The notes under the pieces were generated by a model. It ran no database searches. It was given only the letters and a program-made list of their open reading frames with translations, and was not told the DNA's origin. This document shows positions 1 to 8,341 of a stretch of 64,000 nucleotides of DNA, one piece after another (positions within the stretch are counted from its first letter, which is position 1; each line of letters opens with the position of its first letter). A program made the position numbers and the translations under genes. Source of the stretch: Verrucomicrobiales bacterium (lineage in GTDB: Bacteria > Verrucomicrobiota > Verrucomicrobiia > Verrucomicrobiales > DEV007); contig JARGPI010000009.1 in the NCBI GenBank assembly GCA_029213005.1, forward strand, positions 124,001 through 188,000, read 5' to 3'.

Positions 1-2
1 AT

Positions 3-3000
3 GGTGGTAATGATTTAGCGGATTATGAAACTTCAGGTTTTATCGCCGGTAATATCGATGTCACTGCTGGTGGAACATTGGATATCATGGGCGGCGGTGA
101 AGTGAAATGGACCGGTGTAGGTAATAATAACACAAGCAGTCGGCACATGAGATCCGGAGCGCTGGTTGGGCACGGAGGTCACCAGTCAGGATTCCTGGGA
201 TACTTTGGCGACATCACGGTTAACACCGGTCGCGACATCACGATCACAGGTGGAGCTTACGGCGACAACTATGCAAAGATTGGTCATAAAGGTGGCGATG
301 ATTGGGGGCAGGTCGGCGGTGATTTTAACCGGGTGGAGAACTTCATGTTCGATGGGGTTTCAACTGATATAACCGTTAATGTTTCCGGGAATACAGGTAC
401 GATCACTTATGGGGATGGGGCGAATTTAACCACGGATGGAATTGCAGAGATTGGTGGCGCTTCAGCGACTCCGCGAACCTTTGCGCTGACCAGTAACACC
501 GCGAATATCACGGTTAATTCCGGCGGAGATGTGAAGTTACTTCACCTCGACGCTCAAACCCGGATCAATGAAAACCAGGCGAATGAGGCTTCAAGTGTAG
601 GGTCGCGGTCGATAAGTCAGGGCCAGATGCAGGATGCCTACGCTCAAATTGGGCATGGTGGTAGCAACTGGGGTGGCGACTACTCTTACAATGAAGCAAC
701 CAACTATGACCATATGGTTGGAAACGTTTCGGTTACATCAGCAAATGATGTGATTTTGGAAGGTGGTAACCGCGAGGGCGCCTGGTCGCGGATTGGTCAC
801 GGAATAACCGGAACCAATTTGAATATCCGAATCAGTGAGGAAATGCTGATTGGCGGTGCGGTAACCGTTAATGCGGCAAGAGATGTGATTCTGGATGGTT
901 CTGCAGCGGCGGAGATTGATATAAACGAAGATCAACCGGCCAAAGACAATGGATTGGCGATTGGCCACGGGGCTTTTGCGGAGGATCAGGGCGGAAACCG
1001 TGGGCGACTCACTGTGCTGGACGGAGGTACCATTAACGGGATCAGTTTGCCATCCACGATTACAGTGAACGCAGGCCGCGATGTTACGGTGATCGGAGGT
1101 AATGGTGGACAGGATGTAACCGGTGAAATTGGAACATCCGGAACCCATTCTCAAATTGGCCATGGTTTCTCTTCTATCTTTGGCGACTCACTGTCCATTC
1201 GTGGATTCCAGGGAGATATTAACGTCAGTGCGCAGCGTGATATTCTACTTCGCGCTACGGATAACGGAATTATTCATGATGCAGCTGGATTTCTTGTTTA
1301 TGCGTCGTCTGGCGGTGCGGCAGTGATCGGCAACGGCGGAACTTTGATGGATGCCCCGGCTTCCGGTGATATCAGTGTCTATGCAGGGAATGATCTGTCG
1401 ATAGTTTCACCAACTAGAGTCGATGAGGACATTAATCTCTTGGTTCAGGCTCAGTTTACCAATGCTAACTTCGCTAAAATCGGCCACTTCTCGACTGAGA
1501 ACCAAACCTCCGGTGTGGTAGACGCCGGATTGATGGAAGGTGATATCACGGTTGTCGTTGGTAACGATTTAACGATGTCCGGGGGGCGGACTCCTGATCA
1601 CAGTTCCGGAAACTTTCTGGATACTGATTTGAACCTCACCGGAGATTATGCAGGACAGGTGGGCCGCTCCGGAGTAACTGCCGCGTTTTCCCAGATTGGT
1701 CACGGTGGCCCAGGCGTGAATGCAAACTTGCTGGGGGATATCGAAGTCCTGGTGCAGAATGATTTCATTACGAATGACGGAACGATCGACAGCTCTGGCC
1801 AAACACTTCCTTTCTCTGCAAATAATTACGTCAAGATTGGTCATGGGGATTGGTTGCGCGAAGGCACTGTCGGGTTCCGCGATGCCGCGACCGGTGTAAT
1901 GGCGGGTGATATCATTGTCGCTGTAGGTAATAACGCGGATCTTGAGCACACTATGATTGGGCATATCGACTCAACGGTATCAACAGGCTTGCCTGGTGCC
2001 GGGTCTGTCTATATTGCAGTCAGCCGAAACAATCCTTTCTATAACGGTGCTGGAACTGGAACCTTCACAGCCACAGGGGTCACTGATCAGGTGGACGCAA
2101 TCGGGGACAGCTTAATCGGAACAGGACTGGTTTCCGGTAGCGTGTTCACCAGTGGTTCGCTTGGAGGGGATCCGCTTAGTATTTATATCCCACAGCGTGA
2201 CTCCAATTTGATTGAGGTTGGTACCACTAGGATTAATAGTGTTTCGGCTTTCTATCACGGAAATAATGGTGGAGGCACCCCCGGAGGTTCAGGTAGATAT
2301 GCCGGGGCAGATGATGAGGTCTTTTTGGCTCCCGACCTGTGGTGGATGAGTGAGGAGGATATCGAAGCTGCGGAGTTACTAGGTCTCTCTACAGGCACAT
2401 TCCCTGCGAGCGCTTCAGTGAGTAATCAGGGCGGGGTTATTGCAACCGTAGGCGGTGTCGGTGGATCCCCCAATGTGGTGACGCTCACCAACGGTGCCTT
2501 AGGAAGCTCGGTGAATGGTTCTGATTATCGGGTTCACGGCTTGTCAGGAGGGCAGTATACAATGTTTTATGACGCTATCGTCCCGGTTGCTAATGGGTTG
2601 CCTGGTCCGCCTCCGCCTCCCCCAATCCCGCCAGCACCTGCTCCGGATCTGACTCCGTTCGTTTTCAATGATTTGTTTGATGCGTTTCAGCGGCAGGAAG
2701 ATGGATTGGACGGTATCTTCGGGGGGGATGGATTCTCCGGTGATCTACCATACTTCGGTGGCTCATACGATCAGATGGGTGTTCCCGGGTGGTTCCTTGA
2801 AGCGTTTCTTGACATGTCACTGGGGCCACGCAGAAGCGGACCATCCTCTGTTCAGGGGGGAGTTGCTCCGGGTGATGCTGTCTACGACGAGGATGGGGTT
2901 CTCATCAGTTCGAATTCGGACATAAGAGCTGAAGATGACGAGGAGTTGGAGCGACGTCTCAACCGGAATAACAGACCGGTAGGTAAGGTCGGAATGATCT

Positions 3001-3068
3001 ACTACCTCTACACTCCCGGTAGCGGTAACCCTTATTCCAGCTTCAACTTGTTTGGGTCTCCTGAATAG
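3..3068 (+). CDS. Giant repeat-rich surface/adhesin-like protein, C-terminal part (5' end outside window)
   Basis: The frame is open to the left edge, so only the C-terminal ~1020 residues are present. About the first 650 residues are an irregular tandem repeat of roughly 50-90 residues. Each unit pairs a beta-strand segment of the type GDITVxxGxDxxxxGG with a short YAxIGHGG-type motif. I count about eleven IGH/IGN-type motifs, for example AKIGHKGG, AQIGHGG, SRIGHG, SQIGHG and VKIGHGD. This is the pattern of filamentous-haemagglutinin-like beta-helix exoproteins, which are secreted and act at the cell surface. After the repeats come a Gly/Ser-rich stretch, a proline-rich linker (PPPPPPIPPAPAP) and a ~130-residue acidic tail ending in a hydrophobic, aromatic segment. 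No autotransporter barrel is recognisable in the tail. Secretion signals would lie upstream of the window. Family is inferred from repeat style; ligand unknown. Confidence 0.75.
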   Translation, partial: GGNDLADYETSGFIAGNIDVTAGGTLDIMGGGEVKWTGVGNNNTSSRHMRSGALVGHGGHQSGFLGYFGDITVNTGRDITITGGAYGDNYAKIGHKGGDDWGQVGGDFNRVENFMFDGVSTDITVNVSGNTGTITYGDGANLTTDGIAEIGGASATPRTFALTSNTANITVNSGGDVKLLHLDAQTRINENQANEASSVGSRSISQGQMQDAYAQIGHGGSNWGGDYSYNEATNYDHMVGNVSVTSANDVILEGGNREGAWSRIGHGITGTNLNIRISEEMLIGGAVTVNAARDVILDGSAAAEIDINEDQPAKDNGLAIGHGAFAEDQGGNRGRLTVLDGGTINGISLPSTITVNAGRDVTVIGGNGGQDVTGEIGTSGTHSQIGHGFSSIFGDSLSIRGFQGDINVSAQRDILLRATDNGIIHDAAGFLVYASSGGAAVIGNGGTLMDAPASGDISVYAGNDLSIVSPTRVDEDINLLVQAQFTNANFAKIGHFSTENQTSGVVDAGLMEGDITVVVGNDLTMSGGRTPDHSSGNFLDTDLNLTGDYAGQVGRSGVTAAFSQIGHGGPGVNANLLGDIEVLVQNDFITNDGTIDSSGQTLPFSANNYVKIGHGDWLREGTVGFRDAATGVMAGDIIVAVGNNADLEHTMIGHIDSTVSTGLPGAGSVYIAVSRNNPFYNGAGTGTFTATGVTDQVDAIGDSLIGTGLVSGSVFTSGSLGGDPLSIYIPQRDSNLIEVGTTRINSVSAFYHGNNGGGTPGGSGRYAGADDEVFLAPDLWWMSEEDIEAAELLGLSTGTFPASASVSNQGGVIATVGGVGGSPNVVTLTNGALGSSVNGSDYRVHGLSGGQYTMFYDAIVPVANGLPGPPPPPPIPPAPAPDLTPFVFNDLFDAFQRQEDGLDGIFGGDGFSGDLPYFGGSYDQMGVPGWFLEAFLDMSLGPRRSGPSSVQGGVAPGDAVYDEDGVLISSNSDIRAEDDEELERRLNRNNRPVGKVGMIYYLYTPGSGNPYSSFNLFGSPE

Positions 3069-3149
3069 TTAAGAAATGTGTATTTAAACCTTCTCAATTG
3101 CGCTGTTTTTTACTTGCAGTTGGGAAGGCCCTCTCACACAATACGGCTT

Positions 3150-3980
3150 ATGAGGTTGTCACATTTCCTGGGAGTGTTTAGCATTGCTATCTCGATGTCC
3201 GTCGCGCAGGGGCAGGAGAAAGCGGGGACAACTCTGTTGAAAGCGCTGGGTTCTCTGGTGAAGTCAAACAAGGAGGAGTGCGAGGAGCTTAAGCAGCCTG
3301 TCGCAATGCCTCAGAACAGTCTGACCTCCCCGTCAAATGGGATTACTCCGACCGGTAACCGTCTCCAGCCATTTGGTCAGCCGGAGTACTGGGGACGCGG
3401 TAATTCGGCGGTCACTCCGTCACAGGAAGAAGATGAGTTGGCGATGTTGCCACCTCTTCCTGATCTCAGAACTCCAGACCAGATTACCAAGGCTGAGAGG
3501 AAGCGGAATTTGAGAAACGCTAAGTTCGCAGCCAGACATGAAGCTAACGTGGCAGCTGAAGAGGCGAAACGGGCTGCGATGATGGCACAGGTGCAGACAG
3601 CCCCTGTGGATCCTTCCACCGCGTTGATCCAGGTTGAGTCGAAGCGCGATGGTGCTCAGGATTACGGGCGTCGTGAGAGGCCTACGACGGTGAATGGTGG
3701 AAATTTGAAACCATTTAACTCCGGATCTGCTTATGTGGAAGGTTCTGAGTTGAAATATCAGTGGTCGGATCATCAGTTTGTGGAGTCTCAGCCCGATGAG
3801 GTTGAAGATGAATTGGGGATGTTGCCTCCTCTTCCTGATTTGAGAACTCCTGATCAGGTGACGAAGCGTGAGAAAGTCAGAAATCTCCGTAATTTGAAGT
3901 TTAGAGCTCGCCAGGCGAGAGAAGACGCGGTTCGTCGCGCAATCGAAGAGGGGCGGAACCCTACATTCGAGGGATTCTAA
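3150..3980 (+). CDS. Secreted protein with a duplicated 'MLPPLPDLRTPDQ' module
   Basis: I do not recognise this 276-residue protein. The ATG at 3150 is preferred over a GTG at 3078 because it gives a clean signal peptide (MRLSHFLGVFSIAISMSVAQG). The mature protein contains the same module twice, at about residues 93-140 and 218-265. Each copy has an acidic lead-in (EEDEL or EVEDEL), the invariant core MLPPLPDLRTPDQ, then a basic, Arg/Ala-rich probable helix (RNLRNxKFxAR). A looser similarity (GNRLQPF and GNLKPF) precedes each copy, so the duplication may span about 110 residues. It lies 81 bp after the giant repeat protein on the same strand and may be co-transcribed with it, possibly as an export or anchoring partner; that link is only positional. 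Confidence 0.7.
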   Translation: MRLSHFLGVFSIAISMSVAQGQEKAGTTLLKALGSLVKSNKEECEELKQPVAMPQNSLTSPSNGITPTGNRLQPFGQPEYWGRGNSAVTPSQEEDELAMLPPLPDLRTPDQITKAERKRNLRNAKFAARHEANVAAEEAKRAAMMAQVQTAPVDPSTALIQVESKRDGAQDYGRRERPTTVNGGNLKPFNSGSAYVEGSELKYQWSDHQFVESQPDEVEDELGMLPPLPDLRTPDQVTKREKVRNLRNLKFRARQAREDAVRRAIEEGRNPTFEGF

Positions 3981-4384
3981 CCGAACGATTTAAGACGGTT
4001 CAGGAAGTCGGCATAGTGATTGGTTGTGAACCAGTCAGCCGTCCATACGACCTTAGTAAGGATCTCCCGGCTGGTTATCGAGGGAACCGCATAACATTCA
4101 GCGGAAATCACGCTCTCATCAGGAGTGGTCACAGCGACTGTGATCCTCTGATAGAAATCATCTTCATACTGATCGAAGAAATCTATCTCGGCAGGCGTGA
4201 TATGCCTCAGGATCTGGCCGGGGACAGTTCCACCATCTTGCTCTACGATGCCGGGATACGCGGCGTTTTTCACACGATAGATCTCGAAGCCCTCCAGGGT
4301 GGCATCAGCAGCCTGAAACTGCCGTCTCCCGACTAAATTTCTGATTTCGGGGAAGAGTAATGTTCCGTAGACAAATAAATTCAT
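3977..4384 (-). CDS. Gamma-glutamylcyclotransferase-like (AIG2/GGCT family) protein
   Basis: 135 residues from the ATG at 4384; a TTG one codon further upstream is less likely. The N-terminal LFVYGTLL is the YGxL substrate-loop signature of the GGCT/AIG2 fold. The segment around FFDQYEDDFYQR matches the conserved glutamate region (LDxYEgxxYxR) carrying the proposed catalytic acid. Family members release 5-oxoproline from gamma-glutamyl compounds or act on related gamma-linked amines; the substrate here cannot be told from sequence. It is convergent with the preceding secreted-protein gene (4-bp overlap at the stops). Its start overlaps the annotated start of the divergent lipoprotein gene by about 25 bp. 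Confidence 0.85.
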   Translation of the reverse strand: MNLFVYGTLLFPEIRNLVGRRQFQAADATLEGFEIYRVKNAAYPGIVEQDGGTVPGQILRHITPAEIDFFDQYEDDFYQRITVAVTTPDESVISAECYAVPSITSREILTKVVWTADWFTTNHYADFLNRLKSFG

Positions 4385-4914
4385 CAAAAGCGAAGTATTT
4401 AAGGCGAACTTGCAAAGAGGCTCACCTTATCGAACGTTACAGGACTGTGGCAGGGTATCCAAATATCATTTATTTGCTTCTTTTCAGTATTTTTTTCGTA
4501 CTGACGGGGTGCAAAACCACCCCGGCGGCGAAGTTTGCTGAGGGGAAAGATAAAAAGGCAGCTCAGAATCAAAAAGCGGAGCCGGAGAAGAAACTGCCGG
4601 TCGCTCAATCGTTCCAAATTTCGATCGGCACGGTTCATATGGTCGATCAGGTCGGTAAGTTTGTGCTGGTTAAATCGAACCGGGCGACCTCACTGGAACC
4701 CGGGACGGAAATTGTGTCCTATGGACCGGATTCGAGAGTCACTTCGAATTTAAAGGTCAGTCCGGCGCGAAAGGGGGCCTATTTAACCGCTGATTTGGTT
4801 CAGGGAACCCCTTCGGTCGGAGACATTGTGATGATGGTGCACAGCACAGGAAATGCCCCTGAGCCGACCGGTGTTGCGGGGCTTGAGTCCGGCAACGTGC
4901 AGGTACTGGAATAG
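4360..4914 (+). CDS. Putative lipoprotein, unknown function
   Basis: The ATG at 4360 is preceded by a good ribosome-binding site (GGAAGAG). It gives a long basic N-region, a hydrophobic stretch (IIYLLLFSIFFVL) and a lipobox LTGC with Cys51, so the mature protein should be lipid-anchored. An in-frame GTG at 4447 would give a more compact signal (MAGYPNIIYLLLFSIFFVL) and would avoid overlapping the divergent GGCT gene, but lacks basic residues. After the lipobox comes a Lys/Gln/Glu-rich linker (residues ~60-80), then a ~100-residue beta-rich domain (IGTVHMVDQVGKFVLVKS...GTEIVSYG...GTPSVGDIVMM). This domain resembles the small barrels seen at the C-termini of flagellar and envelope accessory proteins. 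No specific function can be assigned. Confidence 0.7.
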   Translation: MFRRQINSSKAKYLRRTCKEAHLIERYRTVAGYPNIIYLLLFSIFFVLTGCKTTPAAKFAEGKDKKAAQNQKAEPEKKLPVAQSFQISIGTVHMVDQVGKFVLVKSNRATSLEPGTEIVSYGPDSRVTSNLKVSPARKGAYLTADLVQGTPSVGDIVMMVHSTGNAPEPTGVAGLESGNVQVLE

Positions 4915-4986
4915 TCCGTAATCCTGAGGGGAATTCTCGCGATTTTTGAAAGCGATCCAAGAGAGGCTTTTCCGGATGGAATTTAA

Positions 4987-5096
4987 GGGCAGCGTTCTTC
5001 GTGCAATTTTCCTCGGCGGAGGCGCTGCCCAGTAGCATAGGTCGATTCGAATTGGTTTTGTGAGATTCGTCCTGAACGGCGCGAAACGGGCCGTTC
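4987..5096. other. Two stem-loops between convergent genes
   Basis: The 242-bp gap between the lipoprotein and DUF4190 genes holds two hairpins. The first has arms GGGCAGCG (4987-4994) and CGCTGCCC (5023-5030) enclosing a nested CCTC-GGCG-GAGG hairpin (5011-5022) that abuts the outer 3' arm. The second has arms GAACGGC (5074-5080) and GCCGTTC (5090-5096) with a 9-nt loop. Neither is followed by a clear U-run. They may be inefficient terminators for the convergent genes or part of a small structured RNA. Confidence 0.3.
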
Positions 5097-5156
5097 GGTA
5101 TTATCCGATTGGCGGTGTTTTCAGGGTGCGGAAAGATTGAATCGCCGTTTGAGAGG

Positions 5157-5486
5157 CTAGCGACTGGCCTGCCAGATGAAAAATGCGGTGAGCAGCATCA
5201 CTCCGGCTCCGCTAACGATCCCGAAAATAGCCCGGCCCATTCCGTGTTTTGGCCGGTCTGTTTTCTGACTCTTTTTGATATCGAATATGGCGATGATGCC
5301 CGTGATTAGAGCAAAAGGAGCACCGATGAGGATAAAAGAAAACAGCCCGAGATAGCCGGCTGCAATGGCCCAGCCGGATCGACCGACCGGGAGTAGCATC
5401 CTCATACCGGCATCGTCTCCCATCGGTTTCGGTGAATAAGACGTCAGGGGAGGTAATGGTGGCGGCGTTTGATTTTCTTCAGACAT
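5157..5486 (-). CDS. DUF4190-type small membrane protein
   Basis: 109 residues from the ATG at 5486 (an upstream in-frame TTG is weaker). A proline-rich cytoplasmic start (TPPPLPPLTSYSPKP) is followed by two hydrophobic segments at about residues 43-68 and 88-105. Between them is the loop IFDIKKSQKTDRPKHGMGRAI, with the lysine-rich, 'KGxGxAIxG' pattern of DUF4190 proteins. These are two-TM proteins of unknown function, common in PVC bacteria and actinobacteria. It is divergent from the MoxR gene with a 121-bp gap. Confidence 0.7.
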   Translation of the reverse strand: MSEENQTPPPLPPLTSYSPKPMGDDAGMRMLLPVGRSGWAIAAGYLGLFSFILIGAPFALITGIIAIFDIKKSQKTDRPKHGMGRAIFGIVSGAGVMLLTAFFIWQASR

Positions 5487-5607
5487 AGCGACCCATTCTG
5501 ACAAAAAATGGGCAGATTGTGCAAGATATTCGTCCTGTCACGGAGATGGGGGAAAATGTCTTGTAAGCCTTGTCATAATTTGGCGGGTTGTGTTAGAGTT
5601 CGTGACC

Positions 5608-6654
5608 ATGGAGTCTATCCCACTGCCGGTTGAACCATCGCAAAGCGCGGAAAAAGAGAGAGTTGCTGCAGCGGGCAGGCTACACAACGCCTACTTGATG
5701 TTCCTCGATCAGTTTGGCAATGTCATTGTCGGGTTGAACCGGCCGATTGAGCAGATTTTCATCACGTTAATTTGCGGGGGACATGCGATCCTTGAGGGAG
5801 TGCCGGGTTTGGCAAAAACCAAAATGATTTCCACGCTGGCGTCGATGACGGAGCTTTCGTTCCGGCGGATCCAGTTTACGCCGGATTTGATGCCCGGAGA
5901 CATTACGGGATCAGATGTTTTGGAAGAGGATACCTCAACAGGTCGGCGCAGCTTTCGATTTATCGAGGGGCCATTGTTCGGGAATGTGATTCTGGCGGAT
6001 GAGATCAACCGTACCCCTCCCAAAACGCAGAGTGCATTGCTCGAAGCGATGGAGGAAGGTCAGCTGACTTCGGGCGGGAAAACTTATGATCTCCCGAATC
6101 CGTTTCTGGTTCTGGCGACCCAGAATCCGATCGAGCAGGAAGGGACTTACCCGATGCCGGAGGCGCAGCTCGACCGGTTTATGATGAAAATCATCCTCGA
6201 TTATCCCGATATGGAGGAGGAGTTGGAGGTAATGCGTCGAACCACCACTTCCTACCAATATCGACCCGAGTCGCTCATCAGTGCTTCGATGATTCGTGAG
6301 GCCCGGACTTTGGTTCGGGATGTGGTTGTCGCCTGGCCGATTTATGAATTTACGGCAAAGCTGGTCCGGGCGACCCGCCCGGGCTCACCGGAAGCAGCTC
6401 CTGCAGCTGAAGAAATGCTATCCTGGGGCGCAGGTCCCCGGGCGTGTATCAATCTTCTTCTTGCGGCAAAAGCCAGGGCGCTACTGAAGGGGCGCCACCA
6501 TGTGGCAACAGAGGATGTGTTGGAAATGGCTTGTCCCGTTCTCCGGCATCGGATCAGTCGCAACTTTCAGGCCGAAGCACACGGTCGTTCGCCTGACGAT
6601 ATTCTCCAGCGCATTTTCGAAGATGTGAAAATGGTCCACGGAACTCCCCAGTAA
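5608..6654 (+). CDS. MoxR-family AAA+ ATPase
   Basis: 348 residues from the ATG at 5608, chosen over a GTG at 5590. Walker A GVPGLAKT is at residues 64-71, Walker B VILADEIN at 127-134 and sensor-1 ATQNP at 170-174, with the Pro-rich 'PPKTQSALLEAMEE' helix typical of MoxR. The length matches the family. MoxR ATPases act as chaperones that mature or activate partner complexes and are usually followed by DUF58 and VWA-domain genes. Here the next gene is convergent gltD, so this copy stands alone and its client is not visible. Confidence 0.92.
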   Translation: MESIPLPVEPSQSAEKERVAAAGRLHNAYLMFLDQFGNVIVGLNRPIEQIFITLICGGHAILEGVPGLAKTKMISTLASMTELSFRRIQFTPDLMPGDITGSDVLEEDTSTGRRSFRFIEGPLFGNVILADEINRTPPKTQSALLEAMEEGQLTSGGKTYDLPNPFLVLATQNPIEQEGTYPMPEAQLDRFMMKIILDYPDMEEELEVMRRTTTSYQYRPESLISASMIREARTLVRDVVVAWPIYEFTAKLVRATRPGSPEAAPAAEEMLSWGAGPRACINLLLAAKARALLKGRHHVATEDVLEMACPVLRHRISRNFQAEAHGRSPDDILQRIFEDVKMVHGTPQ

Positions 6655-6673
6655 CCGTTCGGCATATCGGGAA

Positions 6674-6708
6674 GAATCAGTGGCGGCACGCTGCCGCCAC
6701 TTTGATTC
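6674..6708. terminator. Bidirectional terminator hairpin between moxR and gltD
   Basis: A perfect 10-bp stem (AGTGGCGGCA, 6679-6688 / TGCCGCCACT, 6692-6701) with a CGC loop is extended by a further 5-bp pairing (GAATC 6674-6678 / GATTC 6704-6708) across a TT bulge. It lies between two convergent stop codons. Only a short T-stretch follows on either strand, so efficiency is uncertain. Confidence 0.65.
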
Positions 6709-6720
6709 AGTAAATTGTGA

Positions 6721-8214
6721 TTAAGGCAACTGAGTTGCACCCATCAGATACCGGTCGCATTCGCGGGCAGCTCCGCGACCTTCGTTGATCGCCCATACGA
6801 CGAGGCTCTGGCCACGACGCATGTCACCGGCCGCAAAAACACCTTCCAGATTGGTGGTGTATTTTTCGAAGTCGGCTTTGACGTTACTTCTCTGATCGGT
6901 TTCGAGCTTGAATTGATCAATGATTTCCTGCTCAGGTCCGAGGAATCCCATCGCGAGAAGCACGAGCTGCGCTGAAAGCGTCCGAACGGTGCCTTCTTTC
7001 TCCACCGGCGTAAAACGACCGTCGCGGTTGTCCCACTCGATGTCTACGACTTCCAGTCCGGTCACGTTCCCTTCCTCGTCTTTGATGAAGCGCTTGGTCA
7101 TTACCAAATACTTACGGGGATCTTCCCCCTGCAGAGCTGCGGCCTCTTCCTGTCCATAGTCCATTTTGTAGACTTTGGGCCATTCGGGCCACGGGTTGTT
7201 ATCAGCCCGCTCCATTGGAGGGCGCGGCATGATTTCAAGCTGATGAACGCTTTTGCAGTTCTGACGAAGGCTCGTGCCGACGCAGTCGGTTCCGGTATCA
7301 CCACCACCGATGACGATGACTTCTTTGCCGGTTGCGTTCAGCTCAGGATTGGTGCCATCGAAATTGTGATCCATCTGATGGCTGGTATTTGCGGTAAGAA
7401 ACTCCATTGCCATGTGGATGCCTTTGGCGTCACTGTTTTCGGTGGGGAGTCCCCGTCCGAGAGTGGCTCCACAGCAAAGCACGACGGCATCGAAGTCTTT
7501 GCGCAGCTTTTCAGCGGTCCATTCCTTGTCTTTTCCAACAAAAACCCCGGTGATAAATTCGACGCCTTCTTCGCGCATAAGATCGACGCGGCGATCCACG
7601 ACCTCTTTTTTATCGAGCTTCATGTTGGGGATGCCATACATGAGGAGCCCGCCGATGCGGTCTGCTCTTTCAAACACGGTCACGTTGTGACCTGCCTGGT
7701 TCAACTGATCCGCACATGCGAGACCGGCAGGGCCTGACCCAACGACGGCGACCTTTTTACCGGTGCGTTCAGCAGGTTGGTGAGGCTTCATCCAGCCTTC
7801 CTCCCAGCCGCGATCGATGATGGAGCACTCGATGTTTTTAATCGTTACCGGAGGTTCAATCGAACCGAGAACGCAGGAGCCTTCGCAGGGAGCCGGGCAA
7901 ACCCGACCGGTGAATTCCGGAAAGTTGTTGGTTTTACGAAGTCGAGTCAGAGCTTCCTGCCAGCGATTGCGGTAGACGAGATCATTCCATTCAGGAATCA
8001 AATTGTTTACCGGACAGCCACTGGCCATTCCGCTCAGCATCATGCCGGTGTGGCAATAGGGAGTTCCGCAGTCCATGCAGCGGGAGCCCTGTTTCTTGAC
8101 TTTTTCGTCGTCGCGATGCTCGTGAATTTCTTTCCAATCCTTGACCCGTTCTTTCGGGTCGCGGTCTGGAATCGTCTCGCGGTCAACTTCTAAAAATCCG
8201 GTTGGGTTTGCCAT
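6721..8214 (-). CDS. gltD: Glutamate synthase (NADPH) small subunit
   Basis: 497 residues. The beta subunit of glutamate synthase takes electrons from NAD(P)H through FAD and passes them to GltB via [4Fe-4S] clusters. The N-terminal iron-sulfur region has C46, C49, C54 and C67, then C106, C110 and C114 ([12 protein letters not shown]). The FAD dinucleotide motif is [11 protein letters not shown] (around residue 155), followed by the conserved [13 protein letters not shown]. The NADP-binding motif is [13 protein letters not shown], and a second FAD segment ([19 protein letters not shown]) lies near the C-terminus. It lies 127 bp downstream of gltB on the same strand; a palindrome-pair element sits in that gap. 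About 25 residues longer than the E. coli protein, otherwise typical. Confidence 0.95.
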   Translation of the reverse strand: MANPTGFLEVDRETIPDRDPKERVKDWKEIHEHRDDEKVKKQGSRCMDCGTPYCHTGMMLSGMASGCPVNNLIPEWNDLVYRNRWQEALTRLRKTNNFPEFTGRVCPAPCEGSCVLGSIEPPVTIKNIECSIIDRGWEEGWMKPHQPAERTGKKVAVVGSGPAGLACADQLNQAGHNVTVFERADRIGGLLMYGIPNMKLDKKEVVDRRVDLMREEGVEFITGVFVGKDKEWTAEKLRKDFDAVVLCCGATLGRGLPTENSDAKGIHMAMEFLTANTSHQMDHNFDGTNPELNATGKEVIVIGGGDTGTDCVGTSLRQNCKSVHQLEIMPRPPMERADNNPWPEWPKVYKMDYGQEEAAALQGEDPRKYLVMTKRFIKDEEGNVTGLEVVDIEWDNRDGRFTPVEKEGTVRTLSAQLVLLAMGFLGPEQEIIDQFKLETDQRSNVKADFEKYTTNLEGVFAAGDMRRGQSLVVWAINEGRGAARECDRYLMGATQLP

Positions 8215-8275
8215 ATCGTTTGTCGTAAAAAATGTAGGGTAGGTCCGTTAGGTTGCTTGAGGCATCTTGGTCGAT

Positions 8276-8310
8276 GGTACCCTGTACAGTTTCGGAGTGT
8301 ACCCTGTTCA
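8276..8310. repeat. Paired-palindrome element, copy 1 (gltB-gltD gap)
   Basis: Two 13-bp units start 22 bp apart: GGTACCCTGTACA (8276-8288) and TGTACCCTGTTCA (8298-8310), with spacer GTTTCGGAG. It lies between gltB and gltD, about 62 bp upstream of the gltD start. Each unit has one mismatch to the consensus TGTACCCTGTACA. Confidence 0.75.
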
Positions 8311-8341
8311 GTGATGTGTTTAGTTAGTGGGTATCGTTCTA

